Shown here: one piece after another, positions 1 to 9,766 of the stretch | Numbering within the stretch: position 1 is the stretch's first letter | Layout of the letters: each line of letters begins with the position of its first letter | Assembly: GCA_030743445.1 (NCBI GenBank) | Contig: JASLSL010000110.1 | Span: 1-10,243 of the forward strand | Direction of reading: 5' to 3' | DNA length: 10,243 nt | Origin: Alphaproteobacteria bacterium | GTDB taxonomy: Bacteria > Pseudomonadota > Alphaproteobacteria > UBA8366 | The notes under the pieces: generated by a model | What the model was told of the DNA's origin: nothing | Seen by the model: the letters and a program-made list of their open reading frames with translations, nothing else | The model's database searches: none | Translations under genes and position numbers: made by a program

Positions 1-22
1 GCGAGGATGAGGACGAAACGCA

Positions 23-1096
23 ATGAGCCTGATGGACCGACTCGATACGATCGTCGCCCGGCACGAGGAGCTTGCCGCCAACATGGCGACCGGCGACCTC
101 GACTCCGACCGGCTCATCGAGGCCCACAAGGAATATTCCGAACTGACCCCGGTCGTCGAGAAGGCCAAGGAGCTGCAGGCGGCCAAGGCCGAAATCGGCG
201 ACCTCGCGGACATGATCGCCGATCCCGACGGCGATGCCGAAATGCGCGAGCTCGCCGAGGAAGAGTTCCAGCAATTGAAGCAGCGTGTGCCCGAACTCGA
301 GCAGGAGCTGAAGATGCTGCTGCTGCCGAAGGACGCGGCCGACGACCGCAACGCGATCCTCGAAATCCGGGCCGGCACCGGCGGCGACGAGGCGGCGCTG
401 TTTGCCGCCGACCTCTATCGCATGTATCAGCGCTTCGCGGAACTGCACCGCTGGACCTTCGAGCCGCTCTCGATCAGCGATACCGGCCTCGGTGGCTACA
501 AGGAGGCCAGCGTCTCGATCAGCGGCAGGGGCGTCTTCGCGCGGCTCAAGTTCGAGTCCGGTGTCCACCGGGTGCAGCGCGTGCCTGAGACCGAGAGCAG
601 CGGGCGGATTCACACCTCGGCCGCCACAGTCGCCGTTCTGCCCGAGGCCGAGGCGGTCGACGTCGACATCGACGAGAAGGATTTGCGCATCGATACCTAT
701 CGCGCGTCGGGCGCGGGTGGGCAGCACGTCAACAAGACCGACAGCGCGGTCCGCATCACCCACGGACCCAGCGGCATCGTCGTGCAGTGCCAGGACGAGA
801 AGTCGCAGCACAAGAACCGGGCCAAGGCAATGAAGGTCCTGCTCGCGCGGCTCTACGATCACGAGCAGGCGAAGCTCGCGGCCGAGCGGGCGGAAAACCG
901 CCGTAGCCAGATCGGCAGCGGCGATCGCTCGGAACGCATCCGGACCTACAATTACCCGCAGGGGCGGGTCACCGACCACCGCATCAACCTGACCCTCCAC
1001 AAGCTCGAGAAAGTGCTCGGCGGCGAAGCTCTGGACGAGGTTATCGACGCCCTGACCGCCGAGGATCAGGCGGCGCGCCTCGCCGATCTGCAATGA
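23..1096 (+). CDS. prfA: Peptide chain release factor 1 (RF1)
   Basis: This protein recognises UAA and UAG stop codons in the ribosomal A site and triggers release of the finished peptide. The 357-residue length is normal for RF1. Visible in the sequence are the N-terminal helical domain (about residues 1-110), the stop-codon tripeptide in the form P188-E189-T190 (the RF1 PxT type, not the RF2 SPF type), and the catalytic loop GAGGQ with GGQ at 232-234, followed by HVNKTDSAVRITH. The conserved segment QDEKSQHKNRAKA and the C-terminal RTYNYPQGRVTDHR segment are also present. The ATG at 23 is chosen because GAGGA at 9-13 forms a well-spaced ribosome binding site and because the N-terminus matches the family. 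The stop overlaps the start of prmC (ATGA), so the two are probably translationally coupled. Its promoter lies outside the window. Confidence 0.98.
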   Translation: MSLMDRLDTIVARHEELAANMATGDLDSDRLIEAHKEYSELTPVVEKAKELQAAKAEIGDLADMIADPDGDAEMRELAEEEFQQLKQRVPELEQELKMLLLPKDAADDRNAILEIRAGTGGDEAALFAADLYRMYQRFAELHRWTFEPLSISDTGLGGYKEASVSISGRGVFARLKFESGVHRVQRVPETESSGRIHTSAATVAVLPEAEAVDVDIDEKDLRIDTYRASGAGGQHVNKTDSAVRITHGPSGIVVQCQDEKSQHKNRAKAMKVLLARLYDHEQAKLAAERAENRRSQIGSGDRSERIRTYNYPQGRVTDHRINLTLHKLEKVLGGEALDEVIDALTAEDQAARLADLQ

Positions 1097-1953
1097 GTAC
1101 GGCCACCACGATCCGGAATTGCCTCGATCTCGGCACGGCGCGGCTCGAGGCCGCGGGGGTCGAGGCGCCGCGCCGCGAGGCCCGCCTGCTGCTGGCCCAT
1201 GCCTTGGGCGGCGAGGCGAGCCGGATTTCCGGCTATCCCGAGGACGCGGTCGCCGACACGGCTCCCTACCTTGGGCTCATCGCGCGCCGGGCCGGGCGCG
1301 AGCCGCTGTCCCACCTCACCGGGCGGCGCGAGTTCTGGAGCTTGGATTTCCAGGTCGGCGCGGCGGCGCTCGACCCGAGACCCGACAGCGAAGTGGTGGT
1401 CGAGACGGCGCTGGCGGCATTGAAGGGTGGACCCGCAAGCGCCCGCATCGCCGATTTCGGCACCGGCACCGGTTGCCTTTTGCTGAGCATACTTTCCGAG
1501 CGACCGGCGGATACCGGCGTCGGGATCGACCTCAGTCCCGCGGCGGTCGATCTCGCGCGCGAAAACGCCCGCCGGCTGGATCTCGCCGCCCGGACGGCAT
1601 TCACGGTTTCGGACTGGGGGTCGGCGTTGGGCGCAATTAACGGGGGCCGGTTCGATCTGATCGTCGCCAATCCGCCCTATATCCCGAGCCGCGAGATCGA
1701 CGGATTGCAGCCCGAAGTGGCGCGGTTCGAGCCGAGATTGGCGCTCGATGGCGGCAACGACGGGCTCGACGCCTACCGCGCGCTGGCGCCCGATCTCGGC
1801 CGTTTGCTGGCGTCCGGCGGTGTCGGGGTGCTCGAGATTGGCGACGGGCAAGGCGAGGCGGTGCGAGGGATTCTGGGCGACTCGGGGCTCGCCATCGACG
1901 GTTCCGCGAGGGACCTCGGCGGCATCGAACGTTGCCTGATTTGTCGGCCATAA
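1093..1953 (+). CDS. prmC: Release factor glutamine N5-methyltransferase (PrmC/HemK)
   Basis: PrmC transfers a methyl group from S-adenosylmethionine to the glutamine of the GGQ motif in release factors, which speeds peptide release; here the target would be Gln234 of the RF1 encoded immediately upstream. The 286-residue protein has the N-terminal helical HemK domain (about 1-75), a PRPDSE segment near residue 96, the SAM-binding glycine-rich loop DFGTGTG at 121-127, and the catalytic NPPY motif at 193-196 that binds the substrate glutamine. The start codon overlaps the prfA stop by the four bases ATGA, the usual sign of coupling, so no separate ribosome binding site is needed. The fit to the family is complete. 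An unrelated N6-adenine methyltransferase is unlikely because of the PRPDSE segment and the prfA context. Confidence 0.97.
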   Translation: MSTATTIRNCLDLGTARLEAAGVEAPRREARLLLAHALGGEASRISGYPEDAVADTAPYLGLIARRAGREPLSHLTGRREFWSLDFQVGAAALDPRPDSEVVVETALAALKGGPASARIADFGTGTGCLLLSILSERPADTGVGIDLSPAAVDLARENARRLDLAARTAFTVSDWGSALGAINGGRFDLIVANPPYIPSREIDGLQPEVARFEPRLALDGGNDGLDAYRALAPDLGRLLASGGVGVLEIGDGQGEAVRGILGDSGLAIDGSARDLGGIERCLICRP

Positions 1954-2171
1954 CCGCCATCGGCCGAAAAAAGTGTTGGATTAGTGCCGATAACCGTCTA
2001 AGGTCCGTGGCGTTCGGAAATCGCGTTCCCCCTTAGGGTGTGTCGCGTTGCCGAACAGGGCAATCTTGGAAAGCGAATGTTTTTTAGAAGTCCGGGTCGC
2101 ATGGCCGGATGCGTCGGTTGCGACCTTCCAGGATTGGACCCCAACTCAGCTTCGACAAGCAAGAAAGCGAC

Positions 2172-2693
2172 ATGAAACAAGGTCAAGGCTCGAAACGTTC
2201 ACGCGGGCGCAACTCGAATCGTCGAGGCGGTTCGGGACGTTCCCATTCGATCGACAGCAACGGCCCGAGCATCCGCATCCGCGGTAACGCTTGGCAGGTC
2301 CACGAGAAGTACCTGGCGCTCGCGCGCGACGCCAACATCACCGGCGATCCGGTCGCGGCTGAAAATTTCTTTCAGCACGCCGAGCATTACTATCGGATTG
2401 TCAACGCCAAGGAAGATCAGGATGGCGCGCGCGGCGGCAACGGCCAGGGGCGCGGCGGCGCGCGTCGTCGTCGTGGCGGTGGCGGCCAGGAAGAGGACTT
2501 GGCGGCCGCATCGCAACCCGAAGTTATCGTCAAGCGGCCGGATGCCGTGGAGGGTGAAGCCCAGGTCGAAAGTGTCGGAGAAGTAAAGGGTGAAGCCCAG
2601 GTCGAGCGGACCGACGTTCCGCCGGCCGATATTTCGGACGAGAAACCCGAGAGCGACGATCCGCAGGAGCCCGAACGGGCGACCGGCGACTGA
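2172..2693 (+). CDS. DUF4167 domain protein, RG-rich and acidic-tailed
   Basis: This is a 173-residue protein of unknown biochemical role. Residues 1-29 are basic (MKQGQGSKRSRGRNSNRRGG), as in other DUF4167 proteins. Residues 30-79 form the conserved core, recognised by NGPSIRIRGNA, HEKYLALARDA and AENFFQHAEHYYRI. Residues 85-105 are glycine- and arginine-rich with RGG steps, which in other proteins often goes with RNA binding; that role is only inference here. From about 106 to the end the chain is acidic and probably disordered, with the heptapeptides EGEAQVE and KGEAQVE from a DNA repeat. The open frame runs further upstream, but ATG 2172 is preferred because the family starts with M-(K/R)-Q-G-Q. 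Its ribosome binding site is weak (AAGAAAG, 2161-2167). The position between prmC and clpB is typical of Alphaproteobacteria. It converges with the MOSC gene across a 33-base gap. Confidence 0.9.
   Translation: MKQGQGSKRSRGRNSNRRGGSGRSHSIDSNGPSIRIRGNAWQVHEKYLALARDANITGDPVAAENFFQHAEHYYRIVNAKEDQDGARGGNGQGRGGARRRRGGGGQEEDLAAASQPEVIVKRPDAVEGEAQVESVGEVKGEAQVERTDVPPADISDEKPESDDPQEPERATGD
2551..2605 (+). repeat. 19-base direct repeat inside the DUF4167 gene
   Basis: The sequence AGGGTGAAGCCCAGGTCGA occurs exactly at 2551-2569 and again at 2587-2605, a period of 36 bases or 12 codons. In protein it gives EGEAQVE (127-133) and KGEAQVE (139-145) in the acidic tail. The in-frame period suggests a local duplication that leaves the reading frame intact, in a region that seems free to vary in length. 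Confidence 0.85.
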
Positions 2694-2726
2694 CTTCGCA
2701 TCCCCGCATCGCCGCGGCGGTGAATT

Positions 2727-3500
2727 TCAATCCGAAGGACGGCCCAGGACGGCGACCTTGTCGCCGGCGCTGACCGTCGCACCCTCGACGACCTCGGCAT
2801 AGACCCCGGTCTCGACGTGCCCGAACCCGCGTTCCAGGATCAACGGCAGGTTCAGATCGCGCTCGGCGGTCGCCGGATTGACCGTGGTCGCGGCGCAGCG
2901 CTCGATCGGCGCGACGACCCGCAACCGCGCCGATCCCACCGCGATCTCGCGATCGATCCAGTCGCGCTCCTGCCAGGCCTCATCGCAATGGATGTAAAGG
3001 TTGGCGCGGAACCGCCGCGGGTCGACCGCCTCGCGCGCGACCCGTTCGATATCGTTGACGCTGGCGAGATTGACGATAGAGACGAAGTCGTCGGCGCAAT
3101 CGCTGAAGCTCGATCCCGCGGTCTCGACAATCCTGGGATTGCCGCGCGAACCCGGCGGCATGAACGCGCCGAGGAACTGGTTCACGAGAGTTCGGCCCAT
3201 GCGCTCGGTGATGTTGCCGCCGGCGACCCGTTTGCCGGCCCGCGAGATCGTCAACATGCCTGATTCGTCGTCGAACTCGACCTCGAGCTGGGCCAGCTTT
3301 TCGTCCCGCATCAGGTTGAGGAAATGCTGTTTCGGCATCCACTCCGGGCGCGCCGGATCGTACTGGCTCGCCGCGTGGACCAGCGCAAAGCGGCGGTCGT
3401 GCGGCAACCCTTCGCCGGGCGTGAGCACGACCCGGACCAGCACTTCCGCCGTCATTCCCTTCACCGGATAGCGGCAGATATCCGCGACCGATATCGTCAT
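2727..3500 (-). CDS. MOSC domain-containing protein (mARC/YcbX-like)
   Basis: The 257-residue protein starts with the N-terminal beta-barrel signature (MTISVADICRYPVKGM), followed by GLPHDRRFAL, as in MOSC_N domains. The MOSC domain follows: RFRANLYI near residue 165, IERCAATTVNP with Cys202, and the C-terminal GVYAEVVEGATVSAGDKV. In mARC-type proteins the cysteine of the equivalent RC..T.V.P segment binds the molybdenum of the sulfur- or oxo-bearing cofactor, so Cys202 is the likely cofactor ligand. No 2Fe-2S ferredoxin domain is attached, unlike full-length YcbX. Such proteins are thought to use or carry molybdenum cofactor, for example to reduce N-hydroxylated compounds, but the substrate cannot be told from sequence. 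The start has no good ribosome binding site; it is chosen because the family begins just before YPVKG. It is divergent from clpB and convergent with the DUF4167 gene. Confidence 0.88.
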   Translation of the reverse strand: MTISVADICRYPVKGMTAEVLVRVVLTPGEGLPHDRRFALVHAASQYDPARPEWMPKQHFLNLMRDEKLAQLEVEFDDESGMLTISRAGKRVAGGNITERMGRTLVNQFLGAFMPPGSRGNPRIVETAGSSFSDCADDFVSIVNLASVNDIERVAREAVDPRRFRANLYIHCDEAWQERDWIDREIAVGSARLRVVAPIERCAATTVNPATAERDLNLPLILERGFGHVETGVYAEVVEGATVSAGDKVAVLGRPSD

Positions 3501-3557
3501 GGCGGCGACTATAGGGAGCGTTTCCCCGCCCCGAAAGCCTTGCGACGGGCCGCAAAC

Positions 3558-3585
3558 CTTGTTCAGGGCGCCGGAATCGCCATAT
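3558..3585 (+). promoter_or_regulatory. Candidate RpoH (sigma-32) heat-shock promoter for clpB
   Basis: CTTG at 3558-3561 is followed after 18 bases by CCATAT at 3580-3585 (or after 17 by GCCATAT, six of seven against the CCCATNT form). This resembles the CTTG / C-C-(C/T)-A-T pattern of alphaproteobacterial RpoH promoters. It lies about 110 bases before the clpB start on the correct strand, and clpB is a classic heat-shock gene. Transcription would begin near 3592, which places the 17-base tandem repeat inside the leader. The call rests on pattern and context only. Confidence 0.6.
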
Positions 3586-3604
3586 ATGCGGTGGATGCCT
3601 AGTT

Positions 3605-3648
3605 AGGGTCCGCCGACCCTCAGGGTCCGCCGACCCTCAGGGTCCGCC
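3605..3648 (+). repeat. 17-base tandem repeat (2.6 copies) in the clpB leader
   Basis: The unit AGGGTCCGCCGACCCTC occurs at 3605-3621 and 3622-3638, followed by a ten-base partial copy AGGGTCCGCC at 3639-3648. Each unit is itself an inverted repeat: AGGGTC pairs with GACCCT across a CGCC loop. The junction GACCCTCAGGGTC is also a near-perfect palindrome, so the RNA could switch between alternative stems. The CCCTC in each full unit is complementary to GAGGG in the clpB ribosome binding site at 3682-3687. Confidence 0.9.
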
Positions 3649-3696
3649 ATCCTGTCCCGCCGCCCTGCCGGGGGACGCAACGAGGGATCGGTTCGA

Positions 3697-6288
<2,592 letters not shown>

Positions 6289-6297
6289 GGAGGCGGC

Positions 6298-8385
6298 CTA
6301 GCTCTTTCGCGCTTCCGCGATCGCCTGCTCCAGGAATTCCTCCCAGCCCCCGACCGCGTCCCGGTTCTCGAACAGGATGTCGTTGCGCTCGAGGATGCGC
6401 TGGCTGACCTCGGCGCGGCGTGCCTTGTCGGCGCCGAGCTCGACCGCGATGCGCACGTAGTCTTCCGCCGTCAGGGCGACGCACTCGGTGTAGTCCATCA
6501 TCCGGTAGAGCCCGTGGGTCACCCGGCCGCGCATCAGGGCGCCGGGCAGGGTGACGACCGGGGTGCCGAGGGCGAGCGCCTCGTAACTCGTGTTGCCGCC
6601 GGTGAAGTGCGGCGTGTCGAGCATCACGTCGGCGAGCCCGATCAGCGAGAGGAAATCCGCGTGCGGCTGGCTCGGCACGAAGACGACGCGCTCGGTGATG
6701 TCGGGCGCGGTATTCTTCAGCCGGGCCGCGATCTGCTGGCGCCAGTTCGCGTGGATACCGTCGATCAATACGACCTGCCCGGCACGGTCTTCGCGCAGAA
6801 TGCCGGCGAGAATCGGATCGAAATCCGGATGCAGTTTGAACAGGGTCTGCGGGCAGAGATAGACGTGGGCGTCGGTATCCAGGCCGAAAGCTTCGCGGGT
6901 CTTGGCCGTCGCCGGCGTCGCCGGCCGGTAATAGTAGGGCGGCGGGGTCGAGAGCTTGACCAGACGTTCGCTGTAATGGCTCTCGCCGTCGTCGGGCTCC
7001 ATCAGCGCGCTCGAGACGAAATAGTCGATGGTCTCGATGCCGGTCGTCTCGGGATGGCCCCAGGTCGCGCATTGGACCGGCGCCAGGCGCGCGAAGGCGA
7101 GGTAGTAGACGATCGGGTCCATGCCGATGTCGGTGAAGATCAAGGCATCGAGCTCGCACTCGGCGATCAGGCGGCGTGCCGCGCCGAGATCGTGCGGTAG
7201 GCCGACGGCTTCGTCGGCGGCCTCGCGGATCCATTTTGCCATCGGGTCGTCGCGCGGCGGATTCTGAAACACCGTGACATGGAACCGTTCGCGCGAGAGC
7301 TCGGCGATCAGGCCGCGGTTGAGCCGCCCGATCGTGTGCTCCTTCAAATTGCACGAGACGAATCCGATCTTCAGCCGTCCGTCGCTCCCGTCGCCGGCGG
7401 ACCTCGCGACATGCGGGGCGGTGTAGGACAGCGACGGCGTGGCGTTCCGGAAGAGGGTGGCGAGCCTTCGCCGGAAGCCGAGGTCGTTCTCGGCGTGATA
7501 GGTCAGGAAGAAGCCGGTCAGCCGGGCTTCCTCGAGCGGGTTCTCGATCTTGAGCGATTGGCGCTCGAGGGCGGCGAGATGGTGGCCGACGCGCCGGCGG
7601 GTCGCCGCGATCGCCTGGGTCGAGGCAATGATCGGCGGCACCGCGAACGCGACCTGCAGGCGGAGACCGTCGTTCGGCTGGATCGCGAGCGCCTGGCTGT
7701 AATGCGCCAGCGCCTCGGTGAGCCGGCCCGACTGGCGCAGATAGTTGGCGAGATTGATATGCGGGTCGGCGAGCGCCGGGTTCGCGAGGGTCGCGCGGCG
7801 GAAACTCTCGACCGCGTCGTCGGCCCGGCCGGCATCCTGGTGGGTCAGGCCGAGATTGTTGTGCGCCTCGGCGAAGGCGGGGCGTAACTTGATCGCCTTC
7901 TGGAACGCCGCGACCGCGTCGTCGTGCTGACCCGCGGCGCGTAGCGCATTGCCGAGATTGGCGAAGGCCTCGACGAATTCCGGTGACAACTCGATCGCGT
8001 CCCGGTAGCACGTGATCGCCGCCGCGAGGTCGCCTCGCGCCCGGTGGACGACGCCGAGGTCCGCGCGCAGCGCCGGGTCGGCGGAATCGAGCTCGATCGC
8101 CGCGGTCAAATCCGCAACCGCGTCGTCGAGCCGGCGCTGGGTCAGGGCGACGATCGCCCGCAGATGCAGCGCCCGCGGCGCCGTCGGGTGTTGCTTGACG
8201 ATCGTCTCGGCGAGTTTGGCGGCGCCGTCCGTGTCGCCCGCCTGCAGTTGCCGCCAGGCCTCGGCGACCGCCGCATCGAGATCGAGGGCGGCCGGCTTGG
8301 TCGATTTACGCTTGTTTCGGCCGGACGGCTTGCGGCGCTTGGCCGCCGGCTTGCGTTTGGTCTTTTTGTCGGGTTCGTTCGGCAT
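6298..8385 (-). CDS. TPR protein with SPINDLY/OGT-type (GT41) glycosyltransferase domain
   Basis: The 695-residue protein probably transfers a sugar from a nucleotide donor to serine or threonine of target proteins in the cytoplasm. A strongly basic tail comes first (14 Lys/Arg between residues 7 and 30), then about six 34-residue TPR units (36-240) that should hold the target, then the GT41 domain (about 335-690). Family marks include GFVSCNLKEH (His350), ATWGHPETTG (His444), FKLHPDF (Lys517, matching the donor-phosphate lysine of OGT) and GGNTSYEALALGTPVV around Asn598. The donor is uncertain, since relatives use GlcNAc or fucose. The frame is open 93 codons further upstream, but ATG 8385 is chosen because GGGAGGA (8393-8399) lies seven bases before it and the upstream part overlaps the M23 gene. 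It is the second gene of a unit with the M23 peptidase. Its stop is nine bases from that of clpB. Confidence 0.88.
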   Translation of the reverse strand: MPNEPDKKTKRKPAAKRRKPSGRNKRKSTKPAALDLDAAVAEAWRQLQAGDTDGAAKLAETIVKQHPTAPRALHLRAIVALTQRRLDDAVADLTAAIELDSADPALRADLGVVHRARGDLAAAITCYRDAIELSPEFVEAFANLGNALRAAGQHDDAVAAFQKAIKLRPAFAEAHNNLGLTHQDAGRADDAVESFRRATLANPALADPHINLANYLRQSGRLTEALAHYSQALAIQPNDGLRLQVAFAVPPIIASTQAIAATRRRVGHHLAALERQSLKIENPLEEARLTGFFLTYHAENDLGFRRRLATLFRNATPSLSYTAPHVARSAGDGSDGRLKIGFVSCNLKEHTIGRLNRGLIAELSRERFHVTVFQNPPRDDPMAKWIREAADEAVGLPHDLGAARRLIAECELDALIFTDIGMDPIVYYLAFARLAPVQCATWGHPETTGIETIDYFVSSALMEPDDGESHYSERLVKLSTPPPYYYRPATPATAKTREAFGLDTDAHVYLCPQTLFKLHPDFDPILAGILREDRAGQVVLIDGIHANWRQQIAARLKNTAPDITERVVFVPSQPHADFLSLIGLADVMLDTPHFTGGNTSYEALALGTPVVTLPGALMRGRVTHGLYRMMDYTECVALTAEDYVRIAVELGADKARRAEVSQRILERNDILFENRDAVGGWEEFLEQAIAEARKS

Positions 8386-8413
8386 CGCGCCGTCCTCCCG
8401 CCGCGTTACCCGC

Positions 8414-9766
8414 TCAGCAGAGTTGCGTCTTGGGGCCGCAGGTCGCGTTCTTCGAAGCCTCTGCCGCGGCGAATTTGGTGTCGCCCGCGCGCTCGGCATA
8501 CTGCCGGTCGAGCTCGGCGCGCACGGTCTCGAACCGGTGCAACTCGGCACCCTTGAGCTTGCGGCCCGAGGGCAGCTTGAGGCGTCTCGGATTGACCTGC
8601 CGGCCGGCCCGAAACACCTCGTAGTGCAAGTGCGGGCCGGTCGAGACGCCGGTCGTGCCGACATAGCCGATGATCTGGCCTTGACGCACCCGGCGGCCCT
8701 TGCGCACGCCGCGGGCGAAGCGGCGGAGATGGGCGTAGGCGGTCTTGTAGGTGCCGTTGTGACGAATTCGGATGTAACGGCCGTACCCGCCGTTGCGGCC
8801 GGCGACCTCGACCACGCCCTTGCCGGCGGCGTAGATCGGCGTCCCGCGCGAGGCGGCGAAATCGAGCCCGCGATGCATCCGCGTGTAGCCGAGGATGGGA
8901 TGGCGCCGCCTTCCGTAGCCGGAGGAGAGCCGCGCCCCGTCGATCGGCGTCCGCAGCAGCGCCCGCCGCGCGCTCTGGCCTTTGGCGTCGAAGTAATCGG
9001 TGGTGCCGTCGTCGGTCTCGAAGCGGTAGAGGTGGGTGGTCTTGCCGCTCAAGGTCATCGCCGCGACCAACACGTCGCCGTTCTTCGCCATCCGGCCGGC
9101 CTCGTCGAGATAGCGCTCGTACATCACCGCGAAGGCGTCGCCACGCTGGACGTCGCGTTGGAAGTCGACGTCGAAGCTGAAGATGTTGATCAGGTCGGCG
9201 AGCACCGTGCCCGGCGTGCCGGCGCCGATCCCCGCCTTGTAGAGGCTGGTCTCGATGTGGCCCTCGGCAAGCGCCAGGGTGCGAGTCAGCGGCAGGTCGA
9301 TCGCCTCGGCGACGAACCCGCTGCGATTGACCCGCCGGACGGCGATCTCGCGCTCGACGCTGGCGGCGAGGTGCATCGACTGGAGCCGGGTCTTGGTTCC
9401 GGGGCCGGTTTCGGGCAGCAGGTTCAGGACAACCTTCTGTCCCGGCTTGAGATTGCGCGGCTTGTAGACCTTGGCCATGGCGCGGATCGCCGAGTCGGCC
9501 TCGCCCGGCGCCATCCCGGCCTTGACCAGGAGCGCCATCAAGGTGTCGCCCCGGCGCACCGTGCGTACGTCCTCGAAGGGGGTACGGAACTGCCCTGCCT
9601 CGCTCGCGGAATCGCTCGCCGGTGCGGTCGCGGCGGGGCCAGCGCCCTCGACGTCGCTCGGAGGGAGCGCGTCGCCGCCATCGCCACCGAGCGAATGTAT
9701 TCCGACCGCGGCCACGATCAAAAGCGGCGGGATACTATAGACAAGAATTCGCAGTGGTTTTTTCAT
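8414..9766 (-). CDS. M23 (LytM-type) peptidoglycan endopeptidase, MepM-like
   Basis: This predicted zinc metallopeptidase should cut peptide cross-links of peptidoglycan in the periplasm. Of its 450 residues, 1-26 form a basic start plus hydrophobic segment (RILVYSIPPLLIVAAVGI), a signal anchor or signal peptide without a clear cleavage motif. A Ser/Ala/Pro linker runs to about 58. A LysM/OapA-like region (about 60-118, VRRGDTLMALL and LKPGQKVVL) is followed by a middle domain to about 275. The M23 domain has HRGLD (His298, Asp302), YAHL (His346) and HLH (379-381), the complete zinc and catalytic set, so it should be active rather than an EnvC-type regulator. The tail after about 400 is charged and ends in two cysteines, CGPKTQLC. 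An in-frame TAA lies upstream, so ATG 9766 is the only reasonable start. No ribosome binding site is evident, but a short upstream ORF overlaps the start by ATGA. Confidence 0.93.
   Translation of the reverse strand: MKKPLRILVYSIPPLLIVAAVGIHSLGGDGGDALPPSDVEGAGPAATAPASDSASEAGQFRTPFEDVRTVRRGDTLMALLVKAGMAPGEADSAIRAMAKVYKPRNLKPGQKVVLNLLPETGPGTKTRLQSMHLAASVEREIAVRRVNRSGFVAEAIDLPLTRTLALAEGHIETSLYKAGIGAGTPGTVLADLINIFSFDVDFQRDVQRGDAFAVMYERYLDEAGRMAKNGDVLVAAMTLSGKTTHLYRFETDDGTTDYFDAKGQSARRALLRTPIDGARLSSGYGRRRHPILGYTRMHRGLDFAASRGTPIYAAGKGVVEVAGRNGGYGRYIRIRHNGTYKTAYAHLRRFARGVRKGRRVRQGQIIGYVGTTGVSTGPHLHYEVFRAGRQVNPRRLKLPSGRKLKGAELHRFETVRAELDRQYAERAGDTKFAAAEASKNATCGPKTQLC

Noticed and set aside
1..22. End of an upstream gene, possibly stopping at TGA 8-10
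   Set aside because: In Alphaproteobacteria ptsP often precedes prfA, but only two or three codons would be visible, too few to identify anything.
1066..1851. Minus-strand open frame of 261 codons opposite prmC
   Set aside because: It overlaps all the conserved PrmC motifs on the other strand and has no recognisable features of its own.
1954..2171. 218-base gap between prmC and the DUF4167 gene as a site for a promoter, small RNA or small gene
   Set aside because: The best promoter pair, TTGGAT (1976-1981) and TCTAAG (1997-2002), has a 15-base spacer and poor match. I saw no stable terminator, no boxed motif, and the small frames there have no ribosome binding site. A promoter may still exist but cannot be supported.
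2694..2726. Bidirectional terminator between the DUF4167 and MOSC genes
   Set aside because: There is a CGCCGCGGCG palindrome at 2710-2719 but no T-run on either side, so an intrinsic terminator is not supported.
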